Assembly: GCF_030268045.1 (NCBI RefSeq)
Contig: NZ_BSDC01000004.1
Span: forward strand, 1 to 64,000
Source: Geothrix edaphica
Lineage (GTDB): Bacteria > Acidobacteriota > Holophagae > Holophagales > Holophagaceae
Direction of reading: 5' to 3'
DNA length: 64,000 nt
The notes under the pieces are model-generated. The model did no database searches. It was not told the origin of the DNA and worked only from the letters and a program-made list of their open reading frames with translations. Numbering within the stretch: the first letter of the stretch is position 1; the number at the start of each line of letters is the position of its first letter. This document shows positions 51,246 through 61,418 of the stretch, in pieces. The position numbers were made by a program, and so were the translations under genes.

Positions 51246-51872
51246 ATGTCCAAAGGAATCATCGGCAAGAAGCTGGGGATGACCCAGATCTTCAATGAGC
51301 AGGGCCAGATCGTCCCCGTGACGGTCATCCAGGCCGGCCCCTGCGTGATCGTGCAGCGCAAGACCTCCGCCAAGGACGGCTACGAAGCGGTCCAGATCGG
51401 TTTCGTCGACCCCAATGGCGGCAAGCGCGCCTCCAAGGCCGAGAAGGGCCACTGCGAGAAGCTGGGTGTCGCCCCGGTCCGCGTGCTCCGCGAGATCAAG
51501 GTGGACGCCTCCGACGCCGCCAAGCCCGGCGACAGCGTCCTGGCCAGCGCCTTCGAGGCGAAGACCAAGGTGAACGTCACCGGCATCAGCAAGGGCAAGG
51601 GCTTCGCCGGCGTCATCAAGCGGCACCACTTCGCGGGCGGCCGTGCGACCCACGGCTCCATGTTCCACCGCGCTCCCGGCTCCATCGGCCAGTCGAGCTA
51701 CCCCAGCCGCGTCTTCCCCGGCATGCGCATGGCCGGCCACATGGGCGACGCCCAGGTGACCGTGCGCAACCTGGAGATCGCCAAGGTGGACGCCGAGAAC
51801 AACCTGCTGCTCATCAAGGGCGCCGTCCCCGGCCCCAAGGGTGGGTACATCGTCATCAAGCAGGAGGCCTAG
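51246..51872 (+). CDS. rplC: Large ribosomal subunit protein uL3
   Basis: 208 aa. MSKGIIGKKLGMTQIFNEQG at the start, and GFAGVIKRHHFAGGRATHGS in the extension that reaches toward the peptidyl transferase centre. SD gggggagaag. Overlapping longer frames upstream are not conserved. 14 bp after rpsJ. Confidence 0.97.
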   Translation: MSKGIIGKKLGMTQIFNEQGQIVPVTVIQAGPCVIVQRKTSAKDGYEAVQIGFVDPNGGKRASKAEKGHCEKLGVAPVRVLREIKVDASDAAKPGDSVLASAFEAKTKVNVTGISKGKGFAGVIKRHHFAGGRATHGSMFHRAPGSIGQSSYPSRVFPGMRMAGHMGDAQVTVRNLEIAKVDAENNLLLIKGAVPGPKGGYIVIKQEA

Positions 51873-51873
51873 G

Positions 51874-52509
51874 ATGGCAGCGTTCCAGCACCCCGTCGTC
51901 AACCTCGACAACAAGCAGGTCGGCACCGTCGACCTCCTGCCCGAGGTGTTCAAGCTCGAGGACCTGAACGAGCACCTGATCTGGGAAGCGGTCCGCCACT
52001 TCCTGGCCAAGCGCCGCGCCGGCACTGCCAAGACCAAGGACAAGTGGGAAGTCAGCGGCTCCGGCAAGAAGCTCTGGAAGCAGAAGGGCACCGGCCGCGC
52101 CCGCGTGGGCTCCATCCGCAGCCCGCTGTGGAAGGGCGGCGGCACCACCCACGGTCCGCACCCCCGTTCCTATGACTACGCCTTCCCCAAGAAGGCCCGG
52201 CGCGCGGCCCTGCGCAACGCGCTGTCCGCCAAGCTGGCCAGCGGCCAGATCCTGGTGGTCGAGAACTGGGAAGTCGAGTCCCACAAGACCAAGGCCCTGG
52301 TCCAGACGCTGGGCAAGCTCGGCGTCACCGGCTCCGCCCTTCTGGTGGGTGCCGAGGCCAGCGAGAAGCTCTCCCAGGCCGCGGGCAACAACCCGAAGCT
52401 GCAGACGATCGAGAGCCTGGGCGTCAACGTCTATGAGCTCCTCAAGTACGACCAGGTGATCTTCTCCAAGGAAGCCGTCCTGGCCCTCCAGGAGGTGGTG
52501 AAGCCATGA
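51874..52509 (+). CDS. rplD: Large ribosomal subunit protein uL4
   Basis: 211 aa from ATG 51874, one base after the rplC stop, with caggagg upstream. The extended loop KLWKQKGTGRARVGSIRSPL lines the exit tunnel. uL4 is the S10 operon repressor and RNase E partner in E. coli; the same role here is only inferred. Its TGA overlaps the rplW ATG. Confidence 0.97.
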   Translation: MAAFQHPVVNLDNKQVGTVDLLPEVFKLEDLNEHLIWEAVRHFLAKRRAGTAKTKDKWEVSGSGKKLWKQKGTGRARVGSIRSPLWKGGGTTHGPHPRSYDYAFPKKARRAALRNALSAKLASGQILVVENWEVESHKTKALVQTLGKLGVTGSALLVGAEASEKLSQAAGNNPKLQTIESLGVNVYELLKYDQVIFSKEAVLALQEVVKP

Positions 52510-52781
52510 CCAAGATCTTCGACGTGATCCGCAAGCCCCTCCTCACCGAGAAGGGTCAGATCCTGCGCGAGAAGAACATCCAGGTGTTCGAGGTGGCCAC
52601 CTGGGCCACCAAGCACCAGATCAAGGAAGCCGTGGAGCTCCTGCTCCAGTCCAAGGTGAAGGGCATCCGCACCGTGCGGATCCCCAGCCGGACCAAGCGT
52701 CTGGGCCGTTTCGTGGGGACGTCCAGCCCCCGCAAGAAGGCCTATGTCGAACTCGCCGCGGGCGCACCCGCGTCCGAGTAA
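52506..52781 (+). CDS. rplW: Large ribosomal subunit protein uL23
   Basis: 91 aa. VIRKPLLTEKGQILREKNIQ and IRTVRIPSRTKRLGRFVGTS match uL23, which sits at the tunnel exit and docks trigger factor and SRP. ATGA overlap with rplD implies coupled translation. Confidence 0.96.
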   Translation: MTKIFDVIRKPLLTEKGQILREKNIQVFEVATWATKHQIKEAVELLLQSKVKGIRTVRIPSRTKRLGRFVGTSSPRKKAYVELAAGAPASE

Positions 52782-52855
52782 GGCGATCCATGGCGGACGG
52801 AAAAGCTTTGCCCACTATCGCCCGCCCCTTTCAACCCTGAGGCAAGAGGACAACC

Positions 52856-53677
52856 ATGAGCATCAAGCAGCTCAAGCCCACGACCCCCGGTCAGCGCGGC
52901 ATGTCCAAGTTCGGCTTCGAGGAAATCACGACGGATACGCCTGAGCGTTCCCTGATTGCCAAGAAGAACCGCACTGGAGGCCGCTCCAACACCGGCCGGA
53001 TCACCACCCGCCACATCGGCGGTGGCCACAAGCGCCAGTACCGCATCATCGACTTCAAGCGCAACAAGCTGGAAGTGCCGGCCAAGGTCGCGACCATCGA
53101 GTACGATCCCAACCGCACCGCCCGCATCGCCCTGCTGGTCTACGCCGACGGCGAGAAGCGCTACATCCTGGCCCCCGACGGCCTGGAAGTGGGCCGCACC
53201 GTGGTGGCCGGCAAGAACGCCGACATCCTGGTGGGCAACGCGCTCCCCCTGCGGAACATCCCGGTCGGCAACACCGTCCACAACATCGAGATGAAGCCCG
53301 GCAAGGGCGGCCAGATCGCCCGCGCCGCCGGCACCTTCGCCCAGCTCGTGGCCAAGGAAGACGACTACGCCCAGCTCCGCATGCCCTCCGGCGAGATCCG
53401 CAAGATCCACCTCGAGTGCTACGCGACCATCGGCACCGTCGGCAACCTGCAGCACGAGAACATCCAGATCGGCAAGGCCGGCCGCACCCGCTGGAAGGGC
53501 ATCCGCCCGACCGTCCGCGGCGTGGTCATGAACCCCGTCGACCACCCGCACGGTGGTGGCGAGGGACGCACCTCCGGTGGCCGTCACCCCGTGACGCCCT
53601 GGGGTCAGCCGACCCGCGGCTACAAGACCCGTGGCAACCGTCGCACGGACAAGTTCATCGTCAAGCGGATCAACTAG
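52856..53677 (+). CDS. rplB: Large ribosomal subunit protein uL2
   Basis: 273 aa. Peptidyl-transferase-centre protein; the conserved C-terminal [20 protein letters not shown] holds the key His. N-terminal [20 protein letters not shown] 74-bp gap precedes it, longer than most in this cluster; SD aagaggaca. Confidence 0.98.
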   Translation: MSIKQLKPTTPGQRGMSKFGFEEITTDTPERSLIAKKNRTGGRSNTGRITTRHIGGGHKRQYRIIDFKRNKLEVPAKVATIEYDPNRTARIALLVYADGEKRYILAPDGLEVGRTVVAGKNADILVGNALPLRNIPVGNTVHNIEMKPGKGGQIARAAGTFAQLVAKEDDYAQLRMPSGEIRKIHLECYATIGTVGNLQHENIQIGKAGRTRWKGIRPTVRGVVMNPVDHPHGGGEGRTSGGRHPVTPWGQPTRGYKTRGNRRTDKFIVKRIN

Positions 53678-53688
53678 GAGACACGACA

Positions 53689-53973
53689 ATGGCACGATCC
53701 CTGAAAAAAGGCCCGTTCATTGACGCCCACCTCCAGAAGAAGGTGGAAGTCGCCCAGGCGGCCAACGACAAGCGCGTGATCAAGACCTGGTCCCGCCGGT
53801 CGACGGTCATCCCGCAGATGATCGGACTGACCCTCGCCGTGCACAACGGCAACAAGTTCATTCCTGTTTATGTCACCGAGAACATGATCGGTCACAAGCT
53901 CGGCGAATTCTCGCTGACCCGCACGTTCAAGGGTCACGCCGGCAAGTCCGATTCCAAGGCGAAGGGGAAGTAG
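53689..53973 (+). CDS. rpsS: Small ribosomal subunit protein uS19
   Basis: 94 aa. [40 protein letters not shown] and [17 protein letters not shown] match uS19 in the 30S head. 11 bp after rplB, SD aggagacac. Confidence 0.97.
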   Translation: MARSLKKGPFIDAHLQKKVEVAQAANDKRVIKTWSRRSTVIPQMIGLTLAVHNGNKFIPVYVTENMIGHKLGEFSLTRTFKGHAGKSDSKAKGK

Positions 53974-53975
53974 CG

Positions 53976-54332
53976 ATGGCTGAGATCGTTTCCAGCGCCA
54001 CCGTTCGCCACCTGCGCGGTTCGGCCCAGAAGGCCCGCCTCGTGGTGGACATGATCCGCGGCAAGCACGTCGGCGAGGCCCAGTGGGTGCTCGCGCAGGC
54101 CAAGAAGTACGCCGCCGCCCCCATCCGCAAGCTCCTGGATTCCGCCGTGGCCAACGCCATCGACAAGAATCCCTCTGTCAATCCGGACGAGCTGATGGTG
54201 AAGTCCGCGTTCGTGGACGAGGGCTTCCGCATGAAGCGCGTCCGTCCTGCGCCCATGGGTCGCGCCTATCGGGTCCAGAAGCGCACCTGCCACATCACCA
54301 TCCAGCTCGCGTCCGCGGCCGGGGAGGAGTAG
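53976..54332 (+). CDS. rplV: Large ribosomal subunit protein uL22
   Basis: 118 aa. [20 protein letters not shown] and the tunnel-lining beta hairpin [20 protein letters not shown] with SHITIQL-like CHITIQLA. No insertion in the macrolide-related loop. 2 bp after rpsS. Confidence 0.97.
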   Translation: MAEIVSSATVRHLRGSAQKARLVVDMIRGKHVGEAQWVLAQAKKYAAAPIRKLLDSAVANAIDKNPSVNPDELMVKSAFVDEGFRMKRVRPAPMGRAYRVQKRTCHITIQLASAAGEE

Positions 54333-54334
54333 TC

Positions 54335-54982
54335 ATGGGTCAGAAAGTCCACCCGTACGGGTTCCGCCTCGTCTACCAGAAGAACTGGCGCAGCAAGTGG
54401 TTCTCCAAGCGCGAGTACTCTTCGCTGCTCCACGAGGACATCAAGCTCCGCCGCGAACTCAAGAAGCAGCTGCACAGCCTCAACGCGATGATCTCGAAGA
54501 TCGACATCGAGCGCGCCGCGGACAAGGTCACCGTGCGCATCTTCACCGCCCGCCCCGGCATCGTGATCGGCCGCAAGGGCGCGGAGATCGACAAGCTGCG
54601 CGAAGACCTCCAGAAGCGCCTCAACCGCCCCGTGTCCGTCGACATCCAGGAGATCAAGAAGCCTGAGGTCGATGCCCAGCTGGTGGCCGAGGGCGTGGCC
54701 CAGCAGCTCGAGCGCCGCATCGCCTTCCGCCGTGCCATGCGCAAGGCTGAGGAGGCCGCGATCCGCTTCGGCGCCAAGGGCTTCAAGATCAAGGTCTCGG
54801 GCCGCTTGAACGGTGCCGAGATCGCCCGGACCGAGGACTACCTCTCCGGCCAGATGCCCCTGCAGACCATCCGCGCGGGTGTTGACTACGGTTTCGCCGA
54901 GGCCCGCACGACCTACGGGATCATCGGCATCAAGGTTTGGGTGAATCTGGGCGACCAGGTTGCCGAGACCGTGAAGCGCTGA
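54335..54982 (+). CDS. rpsC: Small ribosomal subunit protein uS3
   Basis: 215 aa from ATG 54335 (ggggagg upstream). N-terminal [19 protein letters not shown], a KH domain with [20 protein letters not shown], and a C-terminal mRNA-entry domain. Frames opening further upstream belong to rplV in another phase. Confidence 0.97.
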   Translation: MGQKVHPYGFRLVYQKNWRSKWFSKREYSSLLHEDIKLRRELKKQLHSLNAMISKIDIERAADKVTVRIFTARPGIVIGRKGAEIDKLREDLQKRLNRPVSVDIQEIKKPEVDAQLVAEGVAQQLERRIAFRRAMRKAEEAAIRFGAKGFKIKVSGRLNGAEIARTEDYLSGQMPLQTIRAGVDYGFAEARTTYGIIGIKVWVNLGDQVAETVKR

Positions 54983-54991
54983 GGTGAATCC

Positions 54992-55411
54992 ATGTTGATG
55001 CCCAAGAAGGTCAAGAACCGCAAAACCCAGAAGGGCCGCACCCGCGGCGTCGCCACCCGTGGCAACGATCTCGCCTTCGGTGACTACGGCCTCAAGGCGA
55101 TCGAGCACTGCTGGCTCACGAACCGTGAGATCGAGGCCGCCCGTATCGCCATGACCCGCCACATCAAGCGCGGCGGCAAGATCTGGATCCGCATCTTCCC
55201 CGACCGTCCCACCACCTCGAAGCCCGCGGAAACCCGCATGGGCTCCGGCAAGGGGGCTCCGGACGGCTGGGTGGCGGTGATCCGCCCCGGCCGCATCCTC
55301 TTCGAGATGGAGGGGGTGACCGAGGAGATCGCGCGCGAAGCCCTGCGCCTGGCCCAGATGAAGCTGTCCGTCGCGTCCGAGTTCGTCAGCCGCACGCCGC
55401 CGGAGGAGTGA
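54992..55411 (+). CDS. rplP: Large ribosomal subunit protein uL16
   Basis: 139 aa. [20 protein letters not shown], then [20 protein letters not shown] near the A site. Usual length. 9 bp after rpsC, SD gaggtga. Confidence 0.97.
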   Translation: MLMPKKVKNRKTQKGRTRGVATRGNDLAFGDYGLKAIEHCWLTNREIEAARIAMTRHIKRGGKIWIRIFPDRPTTSKPAETRMGSGKGAPDGWVAVIRPGRILFEMEGVTEEIAREALRLAQMKLSVASEFVSRTPPEE

Positions 55412-55416
55412 GAGCC

Positions 55417-55617
55417 ATGACCAAGAAGAACCCCTTTTCCGATTTGACCGGCAAGAGCGTCGAGGAGCTGGCGCAGCTGGAGGCCGAACTGGCCGCCAAG
55501 CGCTTCACCCTCCGCTTCCAGCACGCCGTGGGCCAGGTCGAGAACACCGCCGAGATCCGCAAGACTCGCCGTGAGCTCGCCCGTGTCAAAACCGCCCTGG
55601 CGACGAAGCTGGCCTAG
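55417..55617 (+). CDS. rpmC: Large ribosomal subunit protein uL29
   Basis: 66 aa from ATG 55417, with ggaggag spanning the rplP end. Helical hairpin: [20 protein letters not shown] and [18 protein letters not shown]. Located at the tunnel exit. Confidence 0.95.
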   Translation: MTKKNPFSDLTGKSVEELAQLEAELAAKRFTLRFQHAVGQVENTAEIRKTRRELARVKTALATKLA

Positions 55618-55625
55618 GAGATCCC

Positions 55626-55883
55626 ATGAGCCTCGAAAACAAGATGATTCGTAACGGCGTCGTGGTCTCCAACAAGGCCGACAAGACCGTGGTGGTGAAG
55701 GTGGAGCGCAAGTTCCAGCACCCGCTCTACCACCGTACGGTCAAGCAGACCGCCAAGTTCATGGCTCACGATGAGACCAACGCCTGCGGCATCGGCGACG
55801 TGGTCAAGATCGTGGAGACCCGCCCCCTTTCCAAGCGCAAGCGCTGGACGGTCCTCGAGATCGTCCAGAAGGCCGGCGAGTAA
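55626..55883 (+). CDS. rpsQ: Small ribosomal subunit protein uS17
   Basis: 85 aa OB-fold protein. [40 protein letters not shown] and [19 protein letters not shown] are typical. SD taggaga. Confidence 0.97.
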   Translation: MSLENKMIRNGVVVSNKADKTVVVKVERKFQHPLYHRTVKQTAKFMAHDETNACGIGDVVKIVETRPLSKRKRWTVLEIVQKAGE

Positions 55884-55892
55884 GGAGCTCAC

Positions 55893-56261
55893 ATGATCCA
55901 GATGGGAACCATGCTCACCGTCGCCGACAACTCCGGCGCCAAGAAGATCTGCTGCATCCTGCCCCTGGGCGGCGGTGTGGGCAAGATCGCGCAGCTCGGC
56001 GACGTGATCACCGCCTCCGTGAAGGAAGCGATCCCGGGCGGCACGGTCAAGAAGAAGGCCGTCGTCCAGGCCGTGATCGTCCGCCAGCGCAAGGCCTACC
56101 GCCGCAAGGACGGCTCCTACATCCGCTTCGACGAGAACGCCGCCGTCATCATCAAGAAGGATGGCGAGCCCGTCGGCACCCGTGTCTTCGGCCCCGTGGC
56201 CCGCGAGCTGCGCGAGCGGAAGTACATGAAGATCGTCTCCCTCGCCCCTGAGGTGCTGTAA
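55893..56261 (+). CDS. rplN: Large ribosomal subunit protein uL14
   Basis: 122 aa. [26 protein letters not shown]-like [20 protein letters not shown], and [10 protein letters not shown]-like [20 protein letters not shown]. Binds 23S helix 95 and the subunit interface. Its TAA shares a base with the rplX ATG. Confidence 0.97.
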   Translation: MIQMGTMLTVADNSGAKKICCILPLGGGVGKIAQLGDVITASVKEAIPGGTVKKKAVVQAVIVRQRKAYRRKDGSYIRFDENAAVIIKKDGEPVGTRVFGPVARELRERKYMKIVSLAPEVL

Positions 56262-56536
56262 TGGAAGCCACCACCAAGATGAAGCTCAAGAAGGGCGACC
56301 AGGTCGTCGTCATCGCCGGCAAGGAGAAGGGCAAGACCGGGACCATCTCCAAGGTCAGCCCCGCCACCAACCGCGTGGTCATCGCCGGCATCAACATGAT
56401 CAAGAAGGCCACCAAGCCCAATCCGCAGACCGGCGAGGGTGGCGGGATCATCGAGAAGGAGGCCTCCATCCACGCCTCCAACGTCATGATCCTCGACCCC
56501 AAGACCGGCAAGGGCACCCGCAAGCGCCCCGAGTAA
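56261..56536 (+). CDS. rplX: Large ribosomal subunit protein uL24
   Basis: 91 aa. KOW motif [20 protein letters not shown], then [20 protein letters not shown]. Assembly initiator of the 50S subunit. 1-bp overlap with rplN. A 188-bp structured gap follows, unusual before rplE. Confidence 0.96.
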   Translation: MEATTKMKLKKGDQVVVIAGKEKGKTGTISKVSPATNRVVIAGINMIKKATKPNPQTGEGGGIIEKEASIHASNVMILDPKTGKGTRKRPE

Positions 56537-56724
56537 ACCGCTTTCCATCCTCCCGCATTCGTGGGAGGATGGTCATTCTGCCCCGTGCGCGGGGCGGAGC
56601 ACCACGGCGCATCCCGCGCCATGACAACTGAGGTTGGGGGGAAACGGGCCGGACCGCCGTTCCCAAGCCCCCCCGCTCTCCCGAACCCCTGGGGCATAGC
56701 CGCCCCACGGAAATGGAGGAATCC
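56537..56724 (+). promoter_or_regulatory. Structured rplX-rplE gap
   Basis: 188 bp without a gene inside an otherwise tightly packed operon. A 12-bp stem ccatcctcccgc (56545-56556, one G-U) with gtgggaggatgg (56561-56572), loop attc, then GC-rich sequence with further self-complementarity (gtgcgcggggcgg / ccgcgc). No U-run. Boundary between S10- and spc-type operons, so a promoter or processing site is possible; no convincing -35/-10 pair was seen. Confidence 0.5.
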
Positions 56725-57288
56725 ATGACTGCCAAGCAGGACCACGCGGAGCCCCGCGTCAAGGCTCGCTACCACCAGGAGGTGGTGTCGAAGCTCAAGG
56801 AGGAGTTCGCCTTCTCCTCCGCCATGCAGGTGCCCCGCCTGCAGAAGATCGTCATCAACATGGGCGTCGGCGATGCCATCCAGAACATCAAGGTCCTGGA
56901 CGTGGCCGTGGACGAGCTCACCGCCATCGCCGGCCAGAAGGCCGTCGTGCGCAAGGCCAAGAAGAGCGTCGCCCAGTTCAAGCTGCGCGCCGGCATGCCC
57001 ATCGCCTGCATGGTGACCCTGCGCGGTCCCCGCATGTGGGAGTTCTTCGACCGCCTGGTGACCCTGTCCCTTCCCCGCGTCCGCGATTTCCGCGGCGTGC
57101 CCACCAAGTCCTTCGATGGCCGCGGCAACTACACCCTGGGCCTCAAGGACCAGCTGATCTTCCAGGAGATCGACTACTCCCGCGTGGACAAGATGAAGGG
57201 CATGAACATCACGTTCGTGACCACCGCCGCCAACGACGCCGAAGCGCGGGCCCTGCTGGCCCACCTCGGTATGCCCTTCCGCAAATAG
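56725..57288 (+). CDS. rplE: Large ribosomal subunit protein uL5
   Basis: 187 aa from ATG 56725, chosen over ATG 56713 because ggagg lies between the two. Central protuberance protein binding 5S r[63 protein letters not shown]. Confidence 0.96.
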   Translation: MTAKQDHAEPRVKARYHQEVVSKLKEEFAFSSAMQVPRLQKIVINMGVGDAIQNIKVLDVAVDELTAIAGQKAVVRKAKKSVAQFKLRAGMPIACMVTLRGPRMWEFFDRLVTLSLPRVRDFRGVPTKSFDGRGNYTLGLKDQLIFQEIDYSRVDKMKGMNITFVTTAANDAEARALLAHLGMPFRK

Positions 57289-57306
57289 GCTAAGGAGATC
57301 ATACCG

Positions 57307-57492
57307 ATGGCCAAGATTTCGAAGATCGTCAAGGATTCGCGCAAGCCGAAGTTCTCGACCCAGCACCGCAATCGCTGCAAGTGCTGCGGCCGGCCCCGGG
57401 GCTTCATGCGCAAGTTTGAACTCTGCCGTCTGTGCTTCCGCAAGTTCGCCCTCAACGGCGAGCTGCCGGGCGTCCAGAAGTCCAGCTGGTAA
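57307..57492 (+). CDS. rpsN: Small ribosomal subunit protein uS14, zinc-binding short form
   Basis: 61 aa type Z. Four zinc cysteines at 24, 27, 40 and 43 ([20 protein letters not shown]); an extra Cys26 sits inside the first pair. The long zinc-free paralogue is absent from this cluster. SD aaggagatc. Confidence 0.97.
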   Translation: MAKISKIVKDSRKPKFSTQHRNRCKCCGRPRGFMRKFELCRLCFRKFALNGELPGVQKSSW

Positions 57493-57504
57493 GGAGAGGG
57501 GACC

Positions 57505-57900
57505 ATGCATACCGATCCCATCGCTGACTACCTCACCCGCATTCGTAACGGCATCATGGCCGGTCACGATGCCGTGGTGGTGCCCGCCTCCAAGATCAAG
57601 GCCGGTCTCTGCGGCATCTTGAAGCAGGAGGGCTACATCCACTCCTTCAAGCAGGTCGAGCATGAGAACCGCGTGTATCTCATCGTCAATCTGAAGTACG
57701 TGAAGGACAAGGAGAACGTGATCCACGGCCTGCGCCGCGTGTCCCGTCCCGGCCTGCGCATCTACACCGGCGCGCAGGAGATCCCCGAGGTCCACGGCGG
57801 CCTCGGCATCGCCATCCTGTCCACCCCGAAGGGTCTCCTGACGGGCAAGGACGCCAAGAAGCAGAACGTCGGCGGCGAAATCCTCGCCCACGTCTGGTAA
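57505..57900 (+). CDS. rpsH: Small ribosomal subunit protein uS8
   Basis: 131 aa. [20 protein letters not shown], and the C-terminal [20 protein letters not shown]. In E. coli uS8 is the spc operon repressor through a site at rplE; whether that holds here is untested. SD aaggagagg. Confidence 0.97.
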   Translation: MHTDPIADYLTRIRNGIMAGHDAVVVPASKIKAGLCGILKQEGYIHSFKQVEHENRVYLIVNLKYVKDKENVIHGLRRVSRPGLRIYTGAQEIPEVHGGLGIAILSTPKGLLTGKDAKKQNVGGEILAHVW

Positions 57901-57949
57901 CCCAATCCTGAAATGGGCGGATCCTCCGCCCTCATCTAAGGAATCCACC

Positions 57950-58486
57950 ATGTCTCGAATCGGAAAGAAGCCCGTGACGCTGCCCAAGGGCGTGAAGGTC
58001 ACAGTCACCGGGTCCGAGGCCGTCGTCGAGGGCGCCAAGGGCAAGCTCACCTGCCCGATCCCCGCGGGGATCACGCTCGACGTCCAGGCCGACTCCGTGA
58101 GCCTCACCCGCGCCAACGATGAAGCCCAGACCCGTGCCTATCACGGCCTGACCCGCGCCCTGCTCGGCAATGCCGTCACCGGCGTGACCGAAGGCTGGAA
58201 GAAGGAACTGGACATCGTCGGCGTCGGCTATAAGGCCGCCATGGACGGCGCCAAGCTCAACCTCGAGCTCGGCTACAGCCATCCCATCAAGTACGAGGCC
58301 CCCGCTGGCATCCAGATGGCCGTCGAGAAGACCACCCATATCGTCGTGACCGGCATCGACCGGCAGCTGGTGGGCCAGGTCGCCGCCGACATCAGGAAGT
58401 TCCGCAAGCCCGAGCCTTACAAGGGCAAGGGTGTCATGTACACCGGCGAAGTCATCCGCCGCAAGGCCGGCAAGACCGGGAAGTAA
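57950..58486 (+). CDS. rplF: Large ribosomal subunit protein uL6
   Basis: 178 aa. MSRIGKKPVTLPKGVKVTVT, the VVEGAKGKLTCPIP strand and the C-terminal KPEPYKGKGVMYTGEVIRRK. Near the factor-binding site. SD aaggaatcc. Confidence 0.97.
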   Translation: MSRIGKKPVTLPKGVKVTVTGSEAVVEGAKGKLTCPIPAGITLDVQADSVSLTRANDEAQTRAYHGLTRALLGNAVTGVTEGWKKELDIVGVGYKAAMDGAKLNLELGYSHPIKYEAPAGIQMAVEKTTHIVVTGIDRQLVGQVAADIRKFRKPEPYKGKGVMYTGEVIRRKAGKTGK

Positions 58487-58495
58487 GGGGAACCC

Positions 58496-58858
58496 ATGGC
58501 GAACGATATCAATATTCGACGCGACAAGACCAAGGCCCGCATCCGCGGCCGCGTGAGCGGGACGCCCGAGCGGCCCCGCCTCACCATCTACAAGAGCCTG
58601 AAGCGCATCTACGTGCAGGCGGTGGACGACACCCAGGGCATCACCCTGGCGTCCGCCAGCAGCCTGGAGAAGGATCTCCGCGCTTCGCTGAAGAACGGCG
58701 CCAACATCGAGGCCGCGAAGGCCGTCGGTGCGAGCATCGCCGCCCGCCTGAAGGAGAGGGGCATCACATCCGTGGTGTTCGACCGGAACGGCTACGTTTA
58801 CCACGGCCGCGTCAAGGCGCTGGCTGACAGCGCCCGCGAAGCCGGGCTCCAGTTCTAG
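58496..58858 (+). CDS. rplR: Large ribosomal subunit protein uL18
   Basis: 120 aa. [24 protein letters not shown]-like [15 protein letters not shown] and [20 protein letters not shown]. Binds 5S rRNA with uL5. SD aagggga. Confidence 0.96.
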   Translation: MANDINIRRDKTKARIRGRVSGTPERPRLTIYKSLKRIYVQAVDDTQGITLASASSLEKDLRASLKNGANIEAAKAVGASIAARLKERGITSVVFDRNGYVYHGRVKALADSAREAGLQF

Positions 58859-58867
58859 GGGATGACC

Positions 58868-59392
58868 ATGGCGACTGCAGAGCTCAAGGACAACAAGGAA
58901 ACCCGCAACTCCGAAGCCGGGGAATTCAAGGACCAGGTCATCTACGTGGGCCGCGTCACCAAGGTGGTGAAGGGGGGCAAGAACTTCTCCTTCTCCGCGC
59001 TGGTGGTCGTGGGCGACGGCAACGGCAAGGTCGGCTTCGGTCTCGGCAAGGCCCTCGAAGTGCCCTCCGCCATCAAGAAGGGCATCGAGAGCGCCAAGCG
59101 CAACATGATCAAGGTCCCCGTCACCTCGAACGGCAGCCTGCCGCACCCGGTGACCGGCATCTTCGGCTCCGGCAGCGTGCTGCTGAAGCCGGCCCCCGAG
59201 GGCACCGGCATCATCGCCGGCGCCGCGGTGCGCGCGATCATGGAGGCCGCCGGCATCCATAACGTGATGACGAAGAGCCTGGGCTCCTCCAACCCCCACA
59301 ACGTGGTTCGCGCCACGTTCGAGGGTCTGAAGGACCTCATGGATCCCTACACGGTCCTGACCAATCGGGGCCTGGATCAGGCGGAGGTTTAA
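58868..59392 (+). CDS. rpsE: Small ribosomal subunit protein uS5
   Basis: 174 aa from ATG 58868; ATG 58862 touches the SD aggggg too closely. [20 protein letters not shown] and the C-terminal [20 protein letters not shown]. Contributes to decoding accuracy and mRNA entry. Confidence 0.96.
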   Translation: MATAELKDNKETRNSEAGEFKDQVIYVGRVTKVVKGGKNFSFSALVVVGDGNGKVGFGLGKALEVPSAIKKGIESAKRNMIKVPVTSNGSLPHPVTGIFGSGSVLLKPAPEGTGIIAGAAVRAIMEAAGIHNVMTKSLGSSNPHNVVRATFEGLKDLMDPYTVLTNRGLDQAEV

Positions 59393-59393
59393 C

Positions 59394-59591
59394 ATGTCGC
59401 AGTTCATCGGCAAGCAGGTGGTGCTGACCCTCAAGCGCTCCATCATCTGCACCACTCCCAAGCACCGGGCCTTCATGCAGACCCTTGGTCTGAAGCGCCC
59501 CGGCGACACCCGCGAATGCGAATACACCCCCAACGTCCATGGGATGGTCAAGCTCGTGCCCCATCTCATCAGCGTTCAGGTGAAGGGGTAG
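59394..59591 (+). CDS. rpmD: Large ribosomal subunit protein uL30
   Basis: 65 aa. VVLTLKRSIICTTPKHRAFM then LGLKRPGDTRECEYTPNVHG and a hydrophobic end. Starts 1 bp after the rpsE stop; SD gcggaggtt inside rpsE. Absent from some phyla, present here. Confidence 0.94.
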   Translation: MSQFIGKQVVLTLKRSIICTTPKHRAFMQTLGLKRPGDTRECEYTPNVHGMVKLVPHLISVQVKG

Positions 59592-59594
59592 ACC

Positions 59595-60056
59595 ATGAAG
59601 CTCAACGAACTCCGCCCCGCTGAGGGCGCCACCAAGTCCCGCAAGCGCCTGGGCCGTGGCAAGGGCTCCGGCCTCGGCAAGACCTCCGGCCGCGGCGAGA
59701 AGGGCCAGAAGTCCCGGTCCGGCTACCGCAGCAAGCGCGGCTTCGAGGGCGGCCAGATGCCCCTGGTCCGCCGCCTGCCCAAGCGCGGTTTCACCAACAT
59801 CTTCGCTCCCGAGACCAAGGAGATCACCCTCAGCCTCATCTCCATCCACTTCAAGGATGGCGAGACGGTCACGCTCGAGGCGCTCCGCGAGAAGAAGCTG
59901 GTCAACTCCCGCGTGGAGAAGATCGTGGTGCTGGCCAGCGGCGAACTCACCACCAAGGTGAACGTCGTCGCCGACCGCATCACCAAGGGCGCCCGGGAAG
60001 CCATCCTGGCCAAGGGAGGCACCATCCAGGAGCCCGTCGCGAAGTCTGCCGAGTAA
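59595..60056 (+). CDS. rplO: Large ribosomal subunit protein uL15
   Basis: 153 aa. MKLNELRPAEGATKSRKRLG, GSGLGKTSGRGEKGQKSRSG and FEGGQMPLVRRLPKRGFTN. Basic N-terminal tail penetrates 23S rRNA. 3 bp after rpmD, SD gaagggg overlapping its stop. Confidence 0.97.
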   Translation: MKLNELRPAEGATKSRKRLGRGKGSGLGKTSGRGEKGQKSRSGYRSKRGFEGGQMPLVRRLPKRGFTNIFAPETKEITLSLISIHFKDGETVTLEALREKKLVNSRVEKIVVLASGELTTKVNVVADRITKGAREAILAKGGTIQEPVAKSAE

Positions 60057-60062
60057 CGGCCG

Positions 60063-61418
60063 ATGAACCGCCTCAGGAACCTCTTCGCAATCCCGGAGCT
60101 GCGCAAGCGGCTCCTCTTCACCCTGATCCTCCTGGCCATCTACCGCCTGGGGGTGCACGTCAGCGTGCCCGGGGTGAACGCCGAGAACCTGGCCGCCGCG
60201 CTCAAGCGCGGCGGCGGCGGGCTCTTCGACGTCGTTGACCTGTTCTCCGGTGGTGCGTTCAAGAAGTTCTCCGTCTTCGCCCTGGGCATCGCCCCCTACA
60301 TCACCGCCAGCATCGTGCTGCAGCTGATGGGGGCCGTGGTCCCCTACCTGGAGAACCTCCAGAAGAAGGAAGGCGAAGCCGGCCGGCAGAAGATCAACCA
60401 GTGGACACGCTATCTCACCGTGGGCCTGGCCTTCGTGCAGGGCATGGGCATCGCGTCCCTGGCCCAGAGCCAGAACGCGCCCGGCCTCGAGGTGGTGACC
60501 AACGCCATCTCCCCGACGGCCTTCCGGTTCCTGGCGGCCTTCACCCTGTCCGTGGGCACCCTGTTCGTCATGTGGATCGGCGAGCAGATCACCGAGCGGG
60601 GCATCGGCAACGGCATCAGCCTGCTGATCTTCGCTGGCATCGTGGCCGGCCTGCCCCAGGCCCTCACCACCCTGACGGTGATGATCACCCAGTCCCTGCA
60701 GAACGCTCCCAACGTCCCGCCCCCGGGCATCTTCATCCTGCTCATCGGGGCCATGATCGTGGTGCTGCTGGCGGTGGTGCTGGTGGAAAACGCCTACCGG
60801 CGCATCCCCATCCACTACGCCCGCCGGGCCGACTCGGCCGGCATGTCCAGCCAGCGCAGTTCCTACATGCCACTGAAGCTGAACACCGCCGGCGTGATGC
60901 CCGTCATCTTCGCCAGCTCGGTGATCTTCTTCCCGGCCACCATCGCCCAGTTCACCCGCTGGGAGTGGCTGGCCAAGGCGGCGGCCTACCTCAATCCGCA
61001 GACCCACTTCTGGATCTACACCCCGGTCTTCGTGGGGGTGGTGATCTTCTTCGCCTTCTTCTACACCAGCATCGTGTTCAATCCCGATGAGACCGCCGAG
61101 AACATGAAGCGGTCCGGGGGCTACATCCCGGGCATCCGGCCCGGCAAGGAGACCAGCATCTTCATGGACAGCATCCTGTCCAAGCTGACCTTCGTGGGCG
61201 CCATCTACCTGGCCCTGGTCTCCCTGGTGCCCCTGCTCATCACGAACAACATCCAGGGCCTCAACTTCTACTTCGGCGGCACCAGCCTGCTGATCGTGGT
61301 GGGCGTGGCCATGGACAGCGCGGCCCAGCTGGAAAGCCTGCTGGTCATGCGCCGCTACGACGGCTTCCTCGAGAAGGGCCGCATCCGCGGCCGTTCCACC
61401 CGAGGGGGGGGCTCATGA
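60063..61418 (+). CDS. secY: Protein translocase subunit SecY
   Basis: 451 aa, ten membrane helices. Forms the Sec channel with SecE and SecG. N-terminal NLFAIPELRKRLLFTLILLA, plug region VDLFSGGAFKKFSVFALGIA, GNGISLLIFAGIV, and the C-terminal loop RPGKETSIFMDSILSKLTFV with MRRYDGFLEKGRIRGR. ATGA overlap with adk. Confidence 0.97.
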   Translation: MNRLRNLFAIPELRKRLLFTLILLAIYRLGVHVSVPGVNAENLAAALKRGGGGLFDVVDLFSGGAFKKFSVFALGIAPYITASIVLQLMGAVVPYLENLQKKEGEAGRQKINQWTRYLTVGLAFVQGMGIASLAQSQNAPGLEVVTNAISPTAFRFLAAFTLSVGTLFVMWIGEQITERGIGNGISLLIFAGIVAGLPQALTTLTVMITQSLQNAPNVPPPGIFILLIGAMIVVLLAVVLVENAYRRIPIHYARRADSAGMSSQRSSYMPLKLNTAGVMPVIFASSVIFFPATIAQFTRWEWLAKAAAYLNPQTHFWIYTPVFVGVVIFFAFFYTSIVFNPDETAENMKRSGGYIPGIRPGKETSIFMDSILSKLTFVGAIYLALVSLVPLLITNNIQGLNFYFGGTSLLIVVGVAMDSAAQLESLLVMRRYDGFLEKGRIRGRSTRGGGS

